A DNA stretch of 25,440 bases from JAFDWI01 sp964544305 (GCA_964544305.1 CAZJAZ010000042.1:1-25440); one strand, 5' to 3'. Shown: positions 15,276 to 22,466, counted from the first letter of the stretch. Numbers and translations are program-made. Notes: a model not told the origin generated them from the sequence alone.

Positions 15276-15887
15276 TTAAGAATTGCTGAAGTACTTCACA
15301 AGCGCTCGAAGGGCCAGACCGCGGTGGCTGATCAGTGACTTTTCGTCACGGGTCATTTGAGCAAACGAGCGCCCGTCACCGGCCGCTGGAATAAACACCG
15401 GATCGTACCCAAAGCCTTGATCGCCACATCGAGCGAGTGCGACCGCCCCTTCTGCAACGCCATCGACCACGAGTTCTCGACCATCAGGTGCCAGCAGCAC
15501 AAGAACCGTTCGAAAGCGCGCGGTGCGCTGCCAGGTAGGGACATCTGCGAGTTCGGCCAGAAGCTTGTCAACGTTTTCTCGGTCGTTTGCGGCGTCTCCC
15601 GCGAAGCGTGCCGCGCGCACCCCCGGAGCGCCGTTCAGCGCGTCAACTTCTAGACCGGTGTCATCTGCGAGAGCGGCTTCACCCGTTGCGCGCATGATTG
15701 CTTCCGCTTTCAGGCGAGCGTTCCCAATAAGTGTTTCGGCGTCTTCAACGACATCAGGCACGTGACTCGGACGAGGGAGAACAATGGTGCGGCCGACAAG
15801 CAGTGCGCTGAGTTCCGCGGTCTTGCCCGGGTTTGCGGTGGCAAGCACGATCCGTGCGGGCAGCGGACCAACCCACGTCGGGGCCAT
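15276..15887 (-). CDS. rdgB: Non-canonical purine NTP pyrophosphatase (RdgB/HAM1)
   Basis: Hydrolyses dITP, XTP and related deaminated nucleotides to monophosphates, keeping them out of DNA and RNA. From ATG 15887 it has 203 residues, the usual size. Motifs are LATANPGKTAEL near the N-terminus, ADDTGLEVDALNGAPGVRAARFAG, GFGYDPVFIP and SHRGLALRAL at the C-terminus. The open frame continues to 16079, but those 64 residues overlap rph and lack family similarity. The start is 22 nt after the rph stop, the common rph-rdgB operon order. Confidence 0.95.
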   Translation of the reverse strand: MAPTWVGPLPARIVLATANPGKTAELSALLVGRTIVLPRPSHVPDVVEDAETLIGNARLKAEAIMRATGEAALADDTGLEVDALNGAPGVRAARFAGDAANDRENVDKLLAELADVPTWQRTARFRTVLVLLAPDGRELVVDGVAEGAVALARCGDQGFGYDPVFIPAAGDGRSFAQMTRDEKSLISHRGLALRALVKYFSNS

Positions 15888-15909
15888 GTCAGTCACCGAA
15901 TCGAACTCA

Positions 15910-16644
15910 TCAAGCGCGAGCCGGCGGCGGAGTCGCGAGCACGCGGCGTTGTTCTTCGACGATCTGGGAAATCCCACTTTCAGCGAGGCCGAGAAGTGCG
16001 TCAAGGGCGTCACGCCCAAAGGTTGCACCTTCCGCGGTGCCTTGGATCTCGACAAAATTCCCTTCACCGGTGCGCACAACGTTCATGTCAACTTCAGCGG
16101 CCGAATCTTCCACGTAGGCAAGGTCAAGCATGGGTGCGCCGTCGACGATTCCAACTGAGATGGCCGCACATTCGGTTGTGAGGGGAAGCGTCTTCATCGC
16201 ACCGGTTGAAACAAGGCGCGTGAGCGCATCATGCAATGCCACATAGCCTCCACAAATCGACGCGGTACGCGTGCCACCGTCGGCTTGCAACACGTCACAG
16301 TCGACTACTACTTGGCGTTCGCCGAGCGCTTTCATATCGATCACGGCCCGTAATGAGCGGCCGATGAGGCGCTGGATTTCTTGTGTGCGCCCGGACTGTT
16401 TGCCTTTGGCGGCTTCGCGGCGAATGCGTTCTGCAGAAGCACCAGGCAGCATTGAGTACTCGGCGGTCACCCAGCCGCTCCCCCGCCCACGCATCCAACG
16501 TGGCACGTCTTCATCAATCGACGCGGTGCACAAGACTCGCGTGTCGCCAAAACTTACGAGGACTGATCCGGCCGCGTGCTTGGTGAAGTCTCGTTCGAAC
16601 GAGATTGGGCGAAGTTGATCGTTGGTGCGGCCGTCGTGACGCAT
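15910..16644 (-). CDS. rph: Ribonuclease PH
   Basis: Phosphorolytic 3'-5' exoribonuclease that trims tRNA 3' ends. It has 244 residues from ATG 16644, normal for the family. It begins MRHDGRTNDQLRPISFERDF, the family N-terminus, followed by GSVLVSFGDTRVLCTAS, ERIRREAAKGKQSGRTQEIQRLIGRSLRA with the basic RNA-binding arginines, DCDVLQADGGTRTAS and LDLAYVEDSAAEVDMN with the phosphate/metal site acidic residues. AAGGA lies 5 nt before the ATG, so I reject the upstream in-frame extension to 16722. It forms an operon with rdgB. The 5' region contains a small hairpin and, further upstream, the first long palindrome. Confidence 0.96.
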   Translation of the reverse strand: MRHDGRTNDQLRPISFERDFTKHAAGSVLVSFGDTRVLCTASIDEDVPRWMRGRGSGWVTAEYSMLPGASAERIRREAAKGKQSGRTQEIQRLIGRSLRAVIDMKALGERQVVVDCDVLQADGGTRTASICGGYVALHDALTRLVSTGAMKTLPLTTECAAISVGIVDGAPMLDLAYVEDSAAEVDMNVVRTGEGNFVEIQGTAEGATFGRDALDALLGLAESGISQIVEEQRRVLATPPPARA

Positions 16645-16668
16645 GGTTTCCTTTGCAAAGATGAATTT

Positions 16669-16690
16669 GCGGGGATCGTAGAGACCCCGC
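16669..16690 (-). promoter_or_regulatory. Hairpin in the rph 5' leader
   Basis: GCGGGG (16669-16674) pairs with CCCCGC (16685-16690) around a 10-nt loop, 25 nt upstream of the rph ATG. A possible -10 box TAGGGT on the minus strand lies at 16706-16711, which would place this hairpin inside the leader. Confidence 0.4.
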
Positions 16691-16726
16691 GTGTGGGCGT
16701 GGTGAACCCTATTCTCTCCCATCCCT

Positions 16727-16783
16727 TTGCGAAATTTGACGCGTTATGGCCTCGTAGAGGCCATAACGCGTCAAATTTCGCAA
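16727..16783. repeat. Long perfect hairpin, copy 1 (27-bp arms, 3-nt loop)
   Basis: Arms 16727-16753 and 16757-16783 are exact reverse complements around loop GTA. The core is CGAAATTTGACGCG then TTATGGC, the tip is CTC-GTA-GAG, and flanking bases 16722-16726 and 16784-16788 add more pairs including wobbles. It lies in the divergent gap between rph (minus) and the 74-residue membrane protein (plus), so simple termination is an unlikely role. A second copy lies at 17066-17116. Confidence 0.95.
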
Positions 16784-16837
16784 GGGGGAGAGATTCTGGT
16801 TGCGGGTTCTGCACGCTTTGCGAGACAAGATGGAGCC

Positions 16838-17062
16838 ATGTCGAAGAAAAAGCGTTGGTCCGAACTCTCCCCCAACGGCAAGAAAGCCGTGATCGCAGCA
16901 TTGATCTCACACGTCGTACTGGTGGGGCTTGCTCACCGGGATCTGTCGCATCGACCTGCGAACGAAATACGAGGGCCAAAGTGGGTGTGGCGCATGGCAA
17001 CCGCATCGAACTCGTCATTTGTCGCCGCATACTTTCTATGGGCCACCAAAGCATCCGATTAA
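16838..17062 (+). CDS. Small two-helix membrane protein, PLD-nuclease-N-terminal (PLDc_N)-like
   Basis: 74 residues from ATG 16838, with GGAG just upstream at short (2 nt) spacing. A basic, hydrophilic N-terminus (MSKKKRWSELSPNGKK) leads to a membrane segment at about 17-33. The loop HRDLSHRPANEIRGPKWVWR follows, then a second membrane segment at about 52-69. The D-L-x-x-R-P-x-x-x-I-R-G-P-K-W-x-W-R loop is the hallmark of short actinobacterial proteins related to the N-terminal domain of cardiolipin synthases. That match is from memory. It is flanked on both sides by the long palindromes, the second starting 3 nt after the stop. Function unknown. Confidence 0.72.
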   Translation: MSKKKRWSELSPNGKKAVIAALISHVVLVGLAHRDLSHRPANEIRGPKWVWRMATASNSSFVAAYFLWATKASD

Positions 17063-17065
17063 CTC

Positions 17066-17116
17066 CGAAATTTGACGCGTTATGGCTCCTATGGAGCCAT
17101 AACGCGTCAAATTTCG
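17066..17116. repeat. Long perfect hairpin, copy 2 (24-bp arms, 3-nt loop)
   Basis: Arms 17066-17089 and 17093-17116 are exact reverse complements around TAT. The outer 21 bases of each arm match copy 1 exactly. The tip differs (TCC-TAT-GGA versus CTC-GTA-GAG), yet every changed base pair is compensated. It lies between the small membrane protein and murL, 28 nt before the chosen murL start. Confidence 0.95.
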
Positions 17117-17128
17117 CAGAGTGGACAG

Positions 17129-17134
17129 TACGCT
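17129..17134 (+). promoter_or_regulatory. Candidate -10 box for murL (TACGCT)
   Basis: TACGCT lies 10 nt before ATG 17145 with no Shine-Dalgarno, fitting a leaderless start. The -35 region would fall inside the right arm of palindrome copy 2. Confidence 0.4.
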
Positions 17135-17144
17135 TGTGTCGCCC

Positions 17145-18461
17145 ATGGACACGCCACCTTTTGAGTTGACCGACCGCCGCATTGACGTGCGCGCTGGCAC
17201 GTTGACATTTTCGTTTCGCCTGGGCGACGACGAGTTCACCGAAACATTTGCGCTGGCCGACCCTGCGATCCTGACCGGCAACCCGGATCACCCGGCGATT
17301 GCACATCTCCTTGATGTAGCCCACCTTTGCATTGGCGTGAGCTATTACAAACTCACTTTGCCGGGGCGAATCGTGTCGGCCAAGTCGTTGCACCCCATGA
17401 TCGTGGCGCTCGCCGAGCATCTGTACGACCAGGGGCTGCGTGAGCTTGCGGTACGAAACGGCCTTGAGGTGCCACTTCCGGTACGCGTTGATTGTCCTAC
17501 CTCAGACGATTCAAAGATCACTCCACTTACCTTTGACACGAACGTTGGTCCGCTATTGCCCTTTGGCGGTGGGAAAGACTCCACGCTCACGCTGAGCCTT
17601 GTTGATGACCCCGTTGCACTCACCATCCATCCAACCGCCGTGCAGCGACGCTCAGCGGCCGCGGCGAGAGTTCCACTAATTGAAGTAGAACGCCAGCTTG
17701 ATCCACTGCTGTTCGAACGCACGACGCAAGGTGGCTTCAACGGGCATGTGCCAATTACGGCGATCAATTCGTCGGTGAGTGCACTGATCGCAGCCCTGAT
17801 CGGTCGCCGTGATGTGATCATTGCAAATGAACGTTCAGCCGAGGAACCAACGCAGCGGATCAACGGCGTCGAAGTCAACCATCAATATTCCAAAACGTTT
17901 CGTTTTGAATCTGCGCTCGCCGACGCACTTGCCCCAAGTGGCATGCGCTATTTTTCTGCGGTTCGCCGTTATTCAGAACTTGCAATTGCCGGCGCACTCG
18001 CCTGCAATGAGACGTTGCGAAACGCGATCCTGTCATGCAATCGGGTTTTTAGTTTGACGAATCCGCCGGCGAACCCACAGTGGTGCCGCAATTGCGCCAA
18101 GTGCAGGTTCACATTTGTGTCATTTGCGGTGTTCTTAACACCGAATGAGGCACGTGAAATGTTTGGCGGTGACCTGCTTGCCGACTCCGATCAGATCGAT
18201 GGAGTACGCGACCTCTGGCGAAACAAGCCCTTTGATTGCGTGGGCGAACTCGCCGAGTCCGCAATTGCGTTGGCGACACTAGCGGCGAGCAAACACTGGC
18301 GTGATCATGTGGTCGTTGCCGCGCTCGGTGACGAGGCACGCGAAGTCGCCACGGCATCGGGCACGACGTTGGCGGCACTGTTCGAACCGAGCGGGCAAGA
18401 CCTGGTTCCACCGGAGTATCGGGCACGAATTGTCGAGGCGATGTCGATTGGTGGGCCTTGA
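17145..18461 (+). CDS. murL: UDP-N-acetyl-alpha-D-muramoyl-L-alanyl-L-glutamate epimerase
   Basis: Cytoplasmic enzyme of peptidoglycan precursor synthesis that inverts the terminal L-Glu of UDP-MurNAc-L-Ala-L-Glu to D-Glu. It has 438 residues from ATG 17145; an in-frame GTG at 17121 would add 8. The diagnostic region is PLLPFGGGKDSTLTLSL (137-152), a PP-loop-like nucleotide-binding motif, consistent with the ATP requirement reported for MurL. ANERSAEEP (227-235) and YFSAVRRYSELAIAG follow. A C-x-x-C-x-x-C cluster (C314, C317, C320) in PQWCRNCAKCRFTF may bind a metal or stabilise the fold. Assignment rests on these motifs plus the overlapping murD2-like gene, the arrangement described in Xanthomonas. 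Confidence 0.88.
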   Translation: MDTPPFELTDRRIDVRAGTLTFSFRLGDDEFTETFALADPAILTGNPDHPAIAHLLDVAHLCIGVSYYKLTLPGRIVSAKSLHPMIVALAEHLYDQGLRELAVRNGLEVPLPVRVDCPTSDDSKITPLTFDTNVGPLLPFGGGKDSTLTLSLVDDPVALTIHPTAVQRRSAAAARVPLIEVERQLDPLLFERTTQGGFNGHVPITAINSSVSALIAALIGRRDVIIANERSAEEPTQRINGVEVNHQYSKTFRFESALADALAPSGMRYFSAVRRYSELAIAGALACNETLRNAILSCNRVFSLTNPPANPQWCRNCAKCRFTFVSFAVFLTPNEAREMFGGDLLADSDQIDGVRDLWRNKPFDCVGELAESAIALATLAASKHWRDHVVVAALGDEAREVATASGTTLAALFEPSGQDLVPPEYRARIVEAMSIGGP

Positions 18462-19806
18462 ATTGGATGTCACGCTACGAGCAGAACTCCACGAACACGG
18501 TTTAGGTGTGCTCACGGGGCGTGACGTGACCTTGCTCGGGGTTGGTATCGAAACCCTGTCGGTCCTCCCTCACTTGCGTGCCGCCGACGTTGGAGCAATC
18601 ACGATGGTCGAAGCTGCACCAATTTCGCCGGATCGCCAACATCTCCTCGACTCCCATGAGGTCAACGTAACCGACTCAATGCCAACCGATTCACCGGTGG
18701 TGCTCCGGAGCCCGGGGGTACCAGCGCATCGTGACGATGTTGCACAATTGTGCAAGCAGGCCGATCTTGCCACGACACCGACGGGCCTGTGGCTTGGCGT
18801 GCGCGGGGGGTCACGCACGATTGTGGTGACCGGCACGAAAGGCAAATCAACAACCACCACGCTGATTGCAACTGGCCTTGAAGAGCTTGGCGTTGACGCA
18901 CAATTGGTTGGCAACATCGGTACATCCGCGTGGGATGTTGACCCACATTTTGACGGGGTCGCCATTGCAGAGCTGTCGAGCTATCACGGTGCAGATTTGA
19001 TCGCGACCGGCGAGTTTGGTGTGTTGACGATGCTCGCTGATGATCACCTTGATTGGCACGGTTCACCGCAGGCGTATCGTCACGACAAACTGCGTGTCTT
19101 CAATGTTCCACAAGCCAACGGCGAGCCCATGGAAGCGTGTTTCACGCCTCAGACAGATGTTCAACTCAACGTTGACGTTGTTGGCATCAACGTCAGTGGC
19201 GACTATCAGACCCGCAATATTGCGTTGGCGGTTGCCGCGATCCGAGCAGAGCTTGCGAAGTTGTCAATTGCCGACGTACCCGACGTTGACACGCTCACGG
19301 CTCGCCTTGGCGGCGAATATCCGCACTTGCCGAGCCGCTTTGAAATCGTTGCAACACATGACTTAGTCACGTGGATCGATGATGCGTTGGCATCAAACCC
19401 GTCGGCAACGGCTGCCGCATTAGAGCGTTTGCGGCCTGGGCCCACGATCTTGATCGCAGGTGGTCACGATCGAGGCGTGCCCCTCACCCCAGTGGTTGCT
19501 GAGTTAGCGAACTGGCCGGCTGAGCAACTCCAGTTGATTTGGCTTGGTGCAAGCGACGATCACCGTTTCATTGAGCTTCGTGGTCTGACCGCGGTTGGAA
19601 GCGCTACCTGTGTTGCGACAATGAGCGATGCGGTTCTCGAAGCCCACAAACACGTTGGATCGGCCCCGGTAACCGCGCTGTTCTCGCCTCTTGCGCCGAC
19701 TGAACGATCAATTGGGGTGTGGTCGGACCGGTCACGCCAGTTCAAAGAGGCCGTTCTTAGCCTTAGTCTCGAAAAAGGGCGCTCGCCCACTATGTGGTGG
19801 CAATGA
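18451..19806 (+). CDS. murD2: UDP-N-acetylmuramoyl-L-alanine--L-glutamate ligase (MurD2)
   Basis: Mur ligase that adds L-Glu (rather than D-Glu as in MurD) to UDP-MurNAc-L-Ala, giving the substrate of MurL. I choose GTG 18451 (451 residues). TTG 18448 is equally possible, since GAGG at 18435-18438 is 9-12 nt upstream. Either start overlaps the end of murL, so translation is coupled. The open frame back to 18301 is an antecedent inside murL and is rejected. Motifs are LLGVGIETLSVLPHL (N-terminal Rossmann part), P-loop TGTKGKST (127-134, K where MurD usually has N), AELSSYHGADL (173-183), DHLDWHG (198-204) and IAGGHDRGVPL in the C-terminal domain. Its 3' end overlaps the convergent dehydrogenase gene by 17 nt. 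Confidence 0.88.
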   Translation: MGLELDVTLRAELHEHGLGVLTGRDVTLLGVGIETLSVLPHLRAADVGAITMVEAAPISPDRQHLLDSHEVNVTDSMPTDSPVVLRSPGVPAHRDDVAQLCKQADLATTPTGLWLGVRGGSRTIVVTGTKGKSTTTTLIATGLEELGVDAQLVGNIGTSAWDVDPHFDGVAIAELSSYHGADLIATGEFGVLTMLADDHLDWHGSPQAYRHDKLRVFNVPQANGEPMEACFTPQTDVQLNVDVVGINVSGDYQTRNIALAVAAIRAELAKLSIADVPDVDTLTARLGGEYPHLPSRFEIVATHDLVTWIDDALASNPSATAAALERLRPGPTILIAGGHDRGVPLTPVVAELANWPAEQLQLIWLGASDDHRFIELRGLTAVGSATCVATMSDAVLEAHKHVGSAPVTALFSPLAPTERSIGVWSDRSRQFKEAVLSLSLEKGRSPTMWWQ

Positions 19807-20947
19807 GATGAGCGGGTGAAAGATCAGCAATCGATGTGACATCCATGAGTGCGAGTGCGTTGAGCAGTTCGGTCTTGTAAAGCTTCAAGACGTGCTCGAC
19901 ACCGGCTTGCCCGTCGACCGCAAGCCCAAAAAGCCACGGCCGGCCGATTTGTACGGCTTTGGCACCTAGCGCCAGCGCTTTGATGATGTCGGTGCCACGA
20001 CGGATGCCGCCATCCATGATCACGTCAACTTGGTCGCCCACCGCGTCTACGACCGCTGGCAATGCGTCGAGCGCACCGAGCGCACCGTCGAGTTGGCGAC
20101 CCCCGTGGTTCGACACCACCACGCCTTGTGCGCCGACGTCAACGGCCCGTCTGGCATCGTCGGCGTCAACGAGGCCTTTCACAACCAACGGGCCGTCCCA
20201 ACGCTCACGGATCCAGGCGATGTCATCCCACGTGAATGGCGACGCTCCCATGCCGGGCACCGCGAGCTTGGCAGGTGGCCGGTCAGACGAGCCGGTCTTG
20301 ATCGCACGACGTCGTTCGACTTGGTCACGCACCAAACGTGACACCCATGTTGGTTTCACCGCGAACTGAGCAGCCATATGGGTGATAATGCGTGGGTTGA
20401 GTTTCATGGTGAGGGAAACACCGTGCGCGGTGTCGCGTTCTCGACGACCAAGAACGGCGGTATCGGTGGTGACAAATAACGCAGAGAAGCCAAGTTCCTG
20501 GACTTCTTCCAAGAGGGGCTCTGCACCTTCTCGGCCTTGTGGCGCATAAAGCTGAAACCATCCCGGATCCTCAACGTCGGCAGCCAAGTCGGCGGGCGAC
20601 GTGCCCGCGACCGTTGACAATACCGATACCGTTCCCCGATTCGCTGCGGCACGATTCGCACCTATGGGCCCATCCGGGTGCATCACCGCGGCAAGTCCGC
20701 AGGGAGCGACAATAACCGGAATGTCAAGTGATCGACCGAACACATCGACCCCAAGACTTATACGTGGAGCGGACCTCGTCGGTACGCGTTGACGCAACGC
20801 GAACTTGGCATACGCGTCACGGTTCGCGCGGCGCGTTACGCCGTCTTCGGCGTCACCATCAACGTAGTCAAAGAGAACCCCGGGCAAGATGCGTTTCGCG
20901 GCAAGGCGAACCTGCTGGGTGTTGTAGAGCCGGTCGAGCGATGTCAC
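19790..20947 (-). CDS. FMN-dependent 2-hydroxyacid dehydrogenase (L-lactate dehydrogenase / glycolate oxidase family)
   Basis: TIM-barrel flavoprotein oxidising an L-2-hydroxyacid to a 2-oxoacid. It has 385 residues, normal. The N-terminal LAAKRILPGVLFDYVDGDAEDG and IPVIVAPCGLAAVMHPDG segments are typical. WFQLYAP, FVTTDTAVLGRRERD, LVVKGLVDADDARRAVDVGA, VVSNHGGRQLDGA with the catalytic His and substrate Arg, and IMDGGIRRGTDIIKALALGAKAVQIGRPWLFGLA complete the FMN site. The start is GTG 20947 with GGAG 5 nt upstream. It follows a lipoprotein gene on the same strand by 45 nt. The substrate could be lactate, mandelate or a related hydroxyacid; a mycofactocin-linked role is possible but unproven. 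Confidence 0.92.
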   Translation of the reverse strand: MTSLDRLYNTQQVRLAAKRILPGVLFDYVDGDAEDGVTRRANRDAYAKFALRQRVPTRSAPRISLGVDVFGRSLDIPVIVAPCGLAAVMHPDGPIGANRAAANRGTVSVLSTVAGTSPADLAADVEDPGWFQLYAPQGREGAEPLLEEVQELGFSALFVTTDTAVLGRRERDTAHGVSLTMKLNPRIITHMAAQFAVKPTWVSRLVRDQVERRRAIKTGSSDRPPAKLAVPGMGASPFTWDDIAWIRERWDGPLVVKGLVDADDARRAVDVGAQGVVVSNHGGRQLDGALGALDALPAVVDAVGDQVDVIMDGGIRRGTDIIKALALGAKAVQIGRPWLFGLAVDGQAGVEHVLKLYKTELLNALALMDVTSIADLSPAHLIATT

Positions 20948-20962
20948 TTGGTCTCCATGGAA

Positions 20963-21003
20963 GTTGCGGACGCAACCATCATGCCCGTCATTTCAAGGGC
21001 ATG
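20963..21003 (-). promoter_or_regulatory. Two hairpins between lipoprotein and dehydrogenase genes
   Basis: CATGCCC (20980-20986) pairs with GGGCATG (20997-21003), spanning the lipoprotein stop codon. GTTGC (20963-20967) pairs with GCAAC (20972-20976) around a 4-nt loop, just before the dehydrogenase ribosome binding site. These could be an intercistronic attenuator or mRNA-stability element. Confidence 0.35.
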
Positions 21004-21544
21004 TTTCAGAAAGTGCCGCTGAAATCGCACTTTGCTTGTTGACCCAATCAGAAAGTGGCCCAACTGCATTCGATTGAAACTCGTCAACTTCTGCCTGCGT
21101 GGGCGTGCCTTTGGCGACGAGCTTCTTGACTTGGTCGACCGCTGCTTGGTACTTGTCAATTGCAGCTTTGGGGCTACCAAAAGGCGGCTTGTCGAAACTG
21201 TCAAGCTGGTGAAGTGTTGCCAAATGTTCACCGAATCCATCGACGTCAAACTTGATCTGCCCGGGTGTAACCGTGCCTTTTTGAGCAAGTTGTGTGAAAT
21301 CGTCGGGTGTCTTGAGTTGGGCGATGTACTGAGTTGACATGATCACATCCGACGCTGCAGCTTTCAGCGCAACGCAGTCCGGCTTTCCATTCGATGATCC
21401 ATCCGTCGAGGTGTTGGCTTCGCCTTTTGTCACGGTGGTGACGACGCCCGCTGGAGTGTCTGTGGACTTTGAGGAGCTGCCGCTTCCGCCGCATGCGGAT
21501 GCAAGGGCCATAAGTGCGACGGCAAGTACGAGTGCTCGTTTCAT
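20993..21544 (-). CDS. Secreted lipoprotein of unknown function
   Basis: 183 residues from ATG 21544. The N-terminus MKRALVLAVALMALASACGG is a classic lipoprotein signal with lipobox ASAC and lipidated C18. A serine/threonine/glycine-rich linker (about 19-50) follows. The mature domain is helical and predicted soluble, with two cysteines (PDCVAL and the C-terminal SETCP) that could form a disulfide. I do not recognise the family; there is no obvious solute-binding fold. TAATTT lies 7 nt before the ATG, and the open frame upstream to 21700 lacks signal-peptide logic, so the downstream start is preferred. Divergent from the SDR gene and upstream of the FMN dehydrogenase. Confidence 0.85.
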   Translation of the reverse strand: MKRALVLAVALMALASACGGSGSSSKSTDTPAGVVTTVTKGEANTSTDGSSNGKPDCVALKAAASDVIMSTQYIAQLKTPDDFTQLAQKGTVTPGQIKFDVDGFGEHLATLHQLDSFDKPPFGSPKAAIDKYQAAVDQVKKLVAKGTPTQAEVDEFQSNAVGPLSDWVNKQSAISAALSETCP

Positions 21545-21551
21545 GGACGAG

Positions 21552-21557
21552 AAATTA
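21552..21557 (-). promoter_or_regulatory. Candidate -10 box for the lipoprotein gene (TAATTT)
   Basis: TAATTT on the minus strand lies 7 nt before ATG 21544, consistent with a leaderless transcript. It supports that start over the longer open frame. Confidence 0.45.
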
Positions 21558-21650
21558 GCACGCTGTGTGCAACTTCGTTGGCGAGCTCGTGGGGACTCGG
21601 AGCTCATGGCATAGCCGACGCCAACGGCGAATTCATGACACGATAGGGGC

Positions 21651-22466
21651 ATGCCAGAGGTTCGCCGGTTTGCCAACAAGACCATCTTCATTACCGGCAT
21701 TGCGCGCGGCCAAGGGCGCGCTCATGCGCTTCGCCTCGCTCAAGAAGGCGCGTCAATTATCGGCCTCGACCTGTGTGACTCCCCTGGCCCAATTGGATAT
21801 GAACCGTCATCGCAAGCCGACCTGCAAGCCACGATCGCTGAGGTTGAAAGTATTGGTGGACGGATTGTCGCGCACGTCGGCGACGTGCGGAGCCAGAACG
21901 ATTGTGACGTGATCGTCAAGACAGGCATTGACGCGTTCGGTTCAATTGATGGTGTGATTGCCAATGCTGGCATCTGCACGTATGGGAGGTTGTGGGAGTT
22001 GTCCGACGACCAGTGGCATTCGGTGATTGACACGAACTTGACGGGTGTTTTTCACACAATTCGTGCCGTGGTTCCTCACATGATCAAAGCAGGCACTAGT
22101 GGCTCGATTGTGATCACCAGTTCGGGTGCCGGTCTCAAGCCGTTGCCACTTCTTGGTCATTACAGTGCTTCGAAAGCCGGGGTTGTTGCCATGGCCCGTT
22201 CACTTGCCCACGAGCTCGCCGCGCACAATATTCGGGTCAACACGGTGCATCCGACCGCGGTGCGAACGCCGATGGGACGTGATGAGAATCTCAAACGCAT
22301 CATTGCGCAGCACCCAGAAGCGGCCAAAGCATTCGGCAACTTGTTGCCCGTTGGATCGGTTGAACCCGAAGACATCACCGCGGCGGTTGCCTGGCTGCTC
22401 AGCGACGAGGCACGATTCGTGACCGGAGTGGCGCTGCCCGTGGACGCGGGCACGACAATCGCGTAA
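21651..22466 (+). CDS. Mycofactocin-type NAD(P)-dependent short-chain dehydrogenase/reductase
   Basis: 271 residues. The Rossmann fold opens with FITGIARGQGRAHALRLAQEGASIIGLDLCD, where the RGQGRAHA form of the glycine motif is characteristic of the mycofactocin-coupled SDR group. NAG lies in VIANAGI. The catalytic Ser (ITSSGAG) and Tyr/Lys (HYSASKAG) are present, and the C-terminus GVALPVDAGTTIA closes the family pattern. Members of this group hold a non-exchangeable nicotinamide cofactor and pass electrons to mycofactocin. The alcohol substrate cannot be deduced. ATG 21651 has AGGGG almost abutting it, at poor spacing. Divergent from the lipoprotein gene. No mft biosynthesis genes are in the window. 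Confidence 0.92.
   Translation: MPEVRRFANKTIFITGIARGQGRAHALRLAQEGASIIGLDLCDSPGPIGYEPSSQADLQATIAEVESIGGRIVAHVGDVRSQNDCDVIVKTGIDAFGSIDGVIANAGICTYGRLWELSDDQWHSVIDTNLTGVFHTIRAVVPHMIKAGTSGSIVITSSGAGLKPLPLLGHYSASKAGVVAMARSLAHELAAHNIRVNTVHPTAVRTPMGRDENLKRIIAQHPEAAKAFGNLLPVGSVEPEDITAAVAWLLSDEARFVTGVALPVDAGTTIA

Noticed and set aside
16736..16767. Possible -35/-10 promoter (TTGACG and CATAAC) inside the palindromes
   Set aside because: Spacing is about 20 nt and the -10 match is poor; the symmetry makes the resemblance appear on both strands by default.
17121..17144. GTG at 17121 as the murL start
   Set aside because: It would begin 4 nt after the palindrome with no ribosome binding site. ATG 17145 has a TANNNT box at leaderless spacing; the earlier start cannot be fully excluded.
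16576..17420. Long open frames through both palindromes with repeated KFDALW and HNASNF peptides
   Set aside because: The peptide repeat is just the palindrome read as protein. The frames overlap rph, the small gene and murL on other frames and have no start signals.
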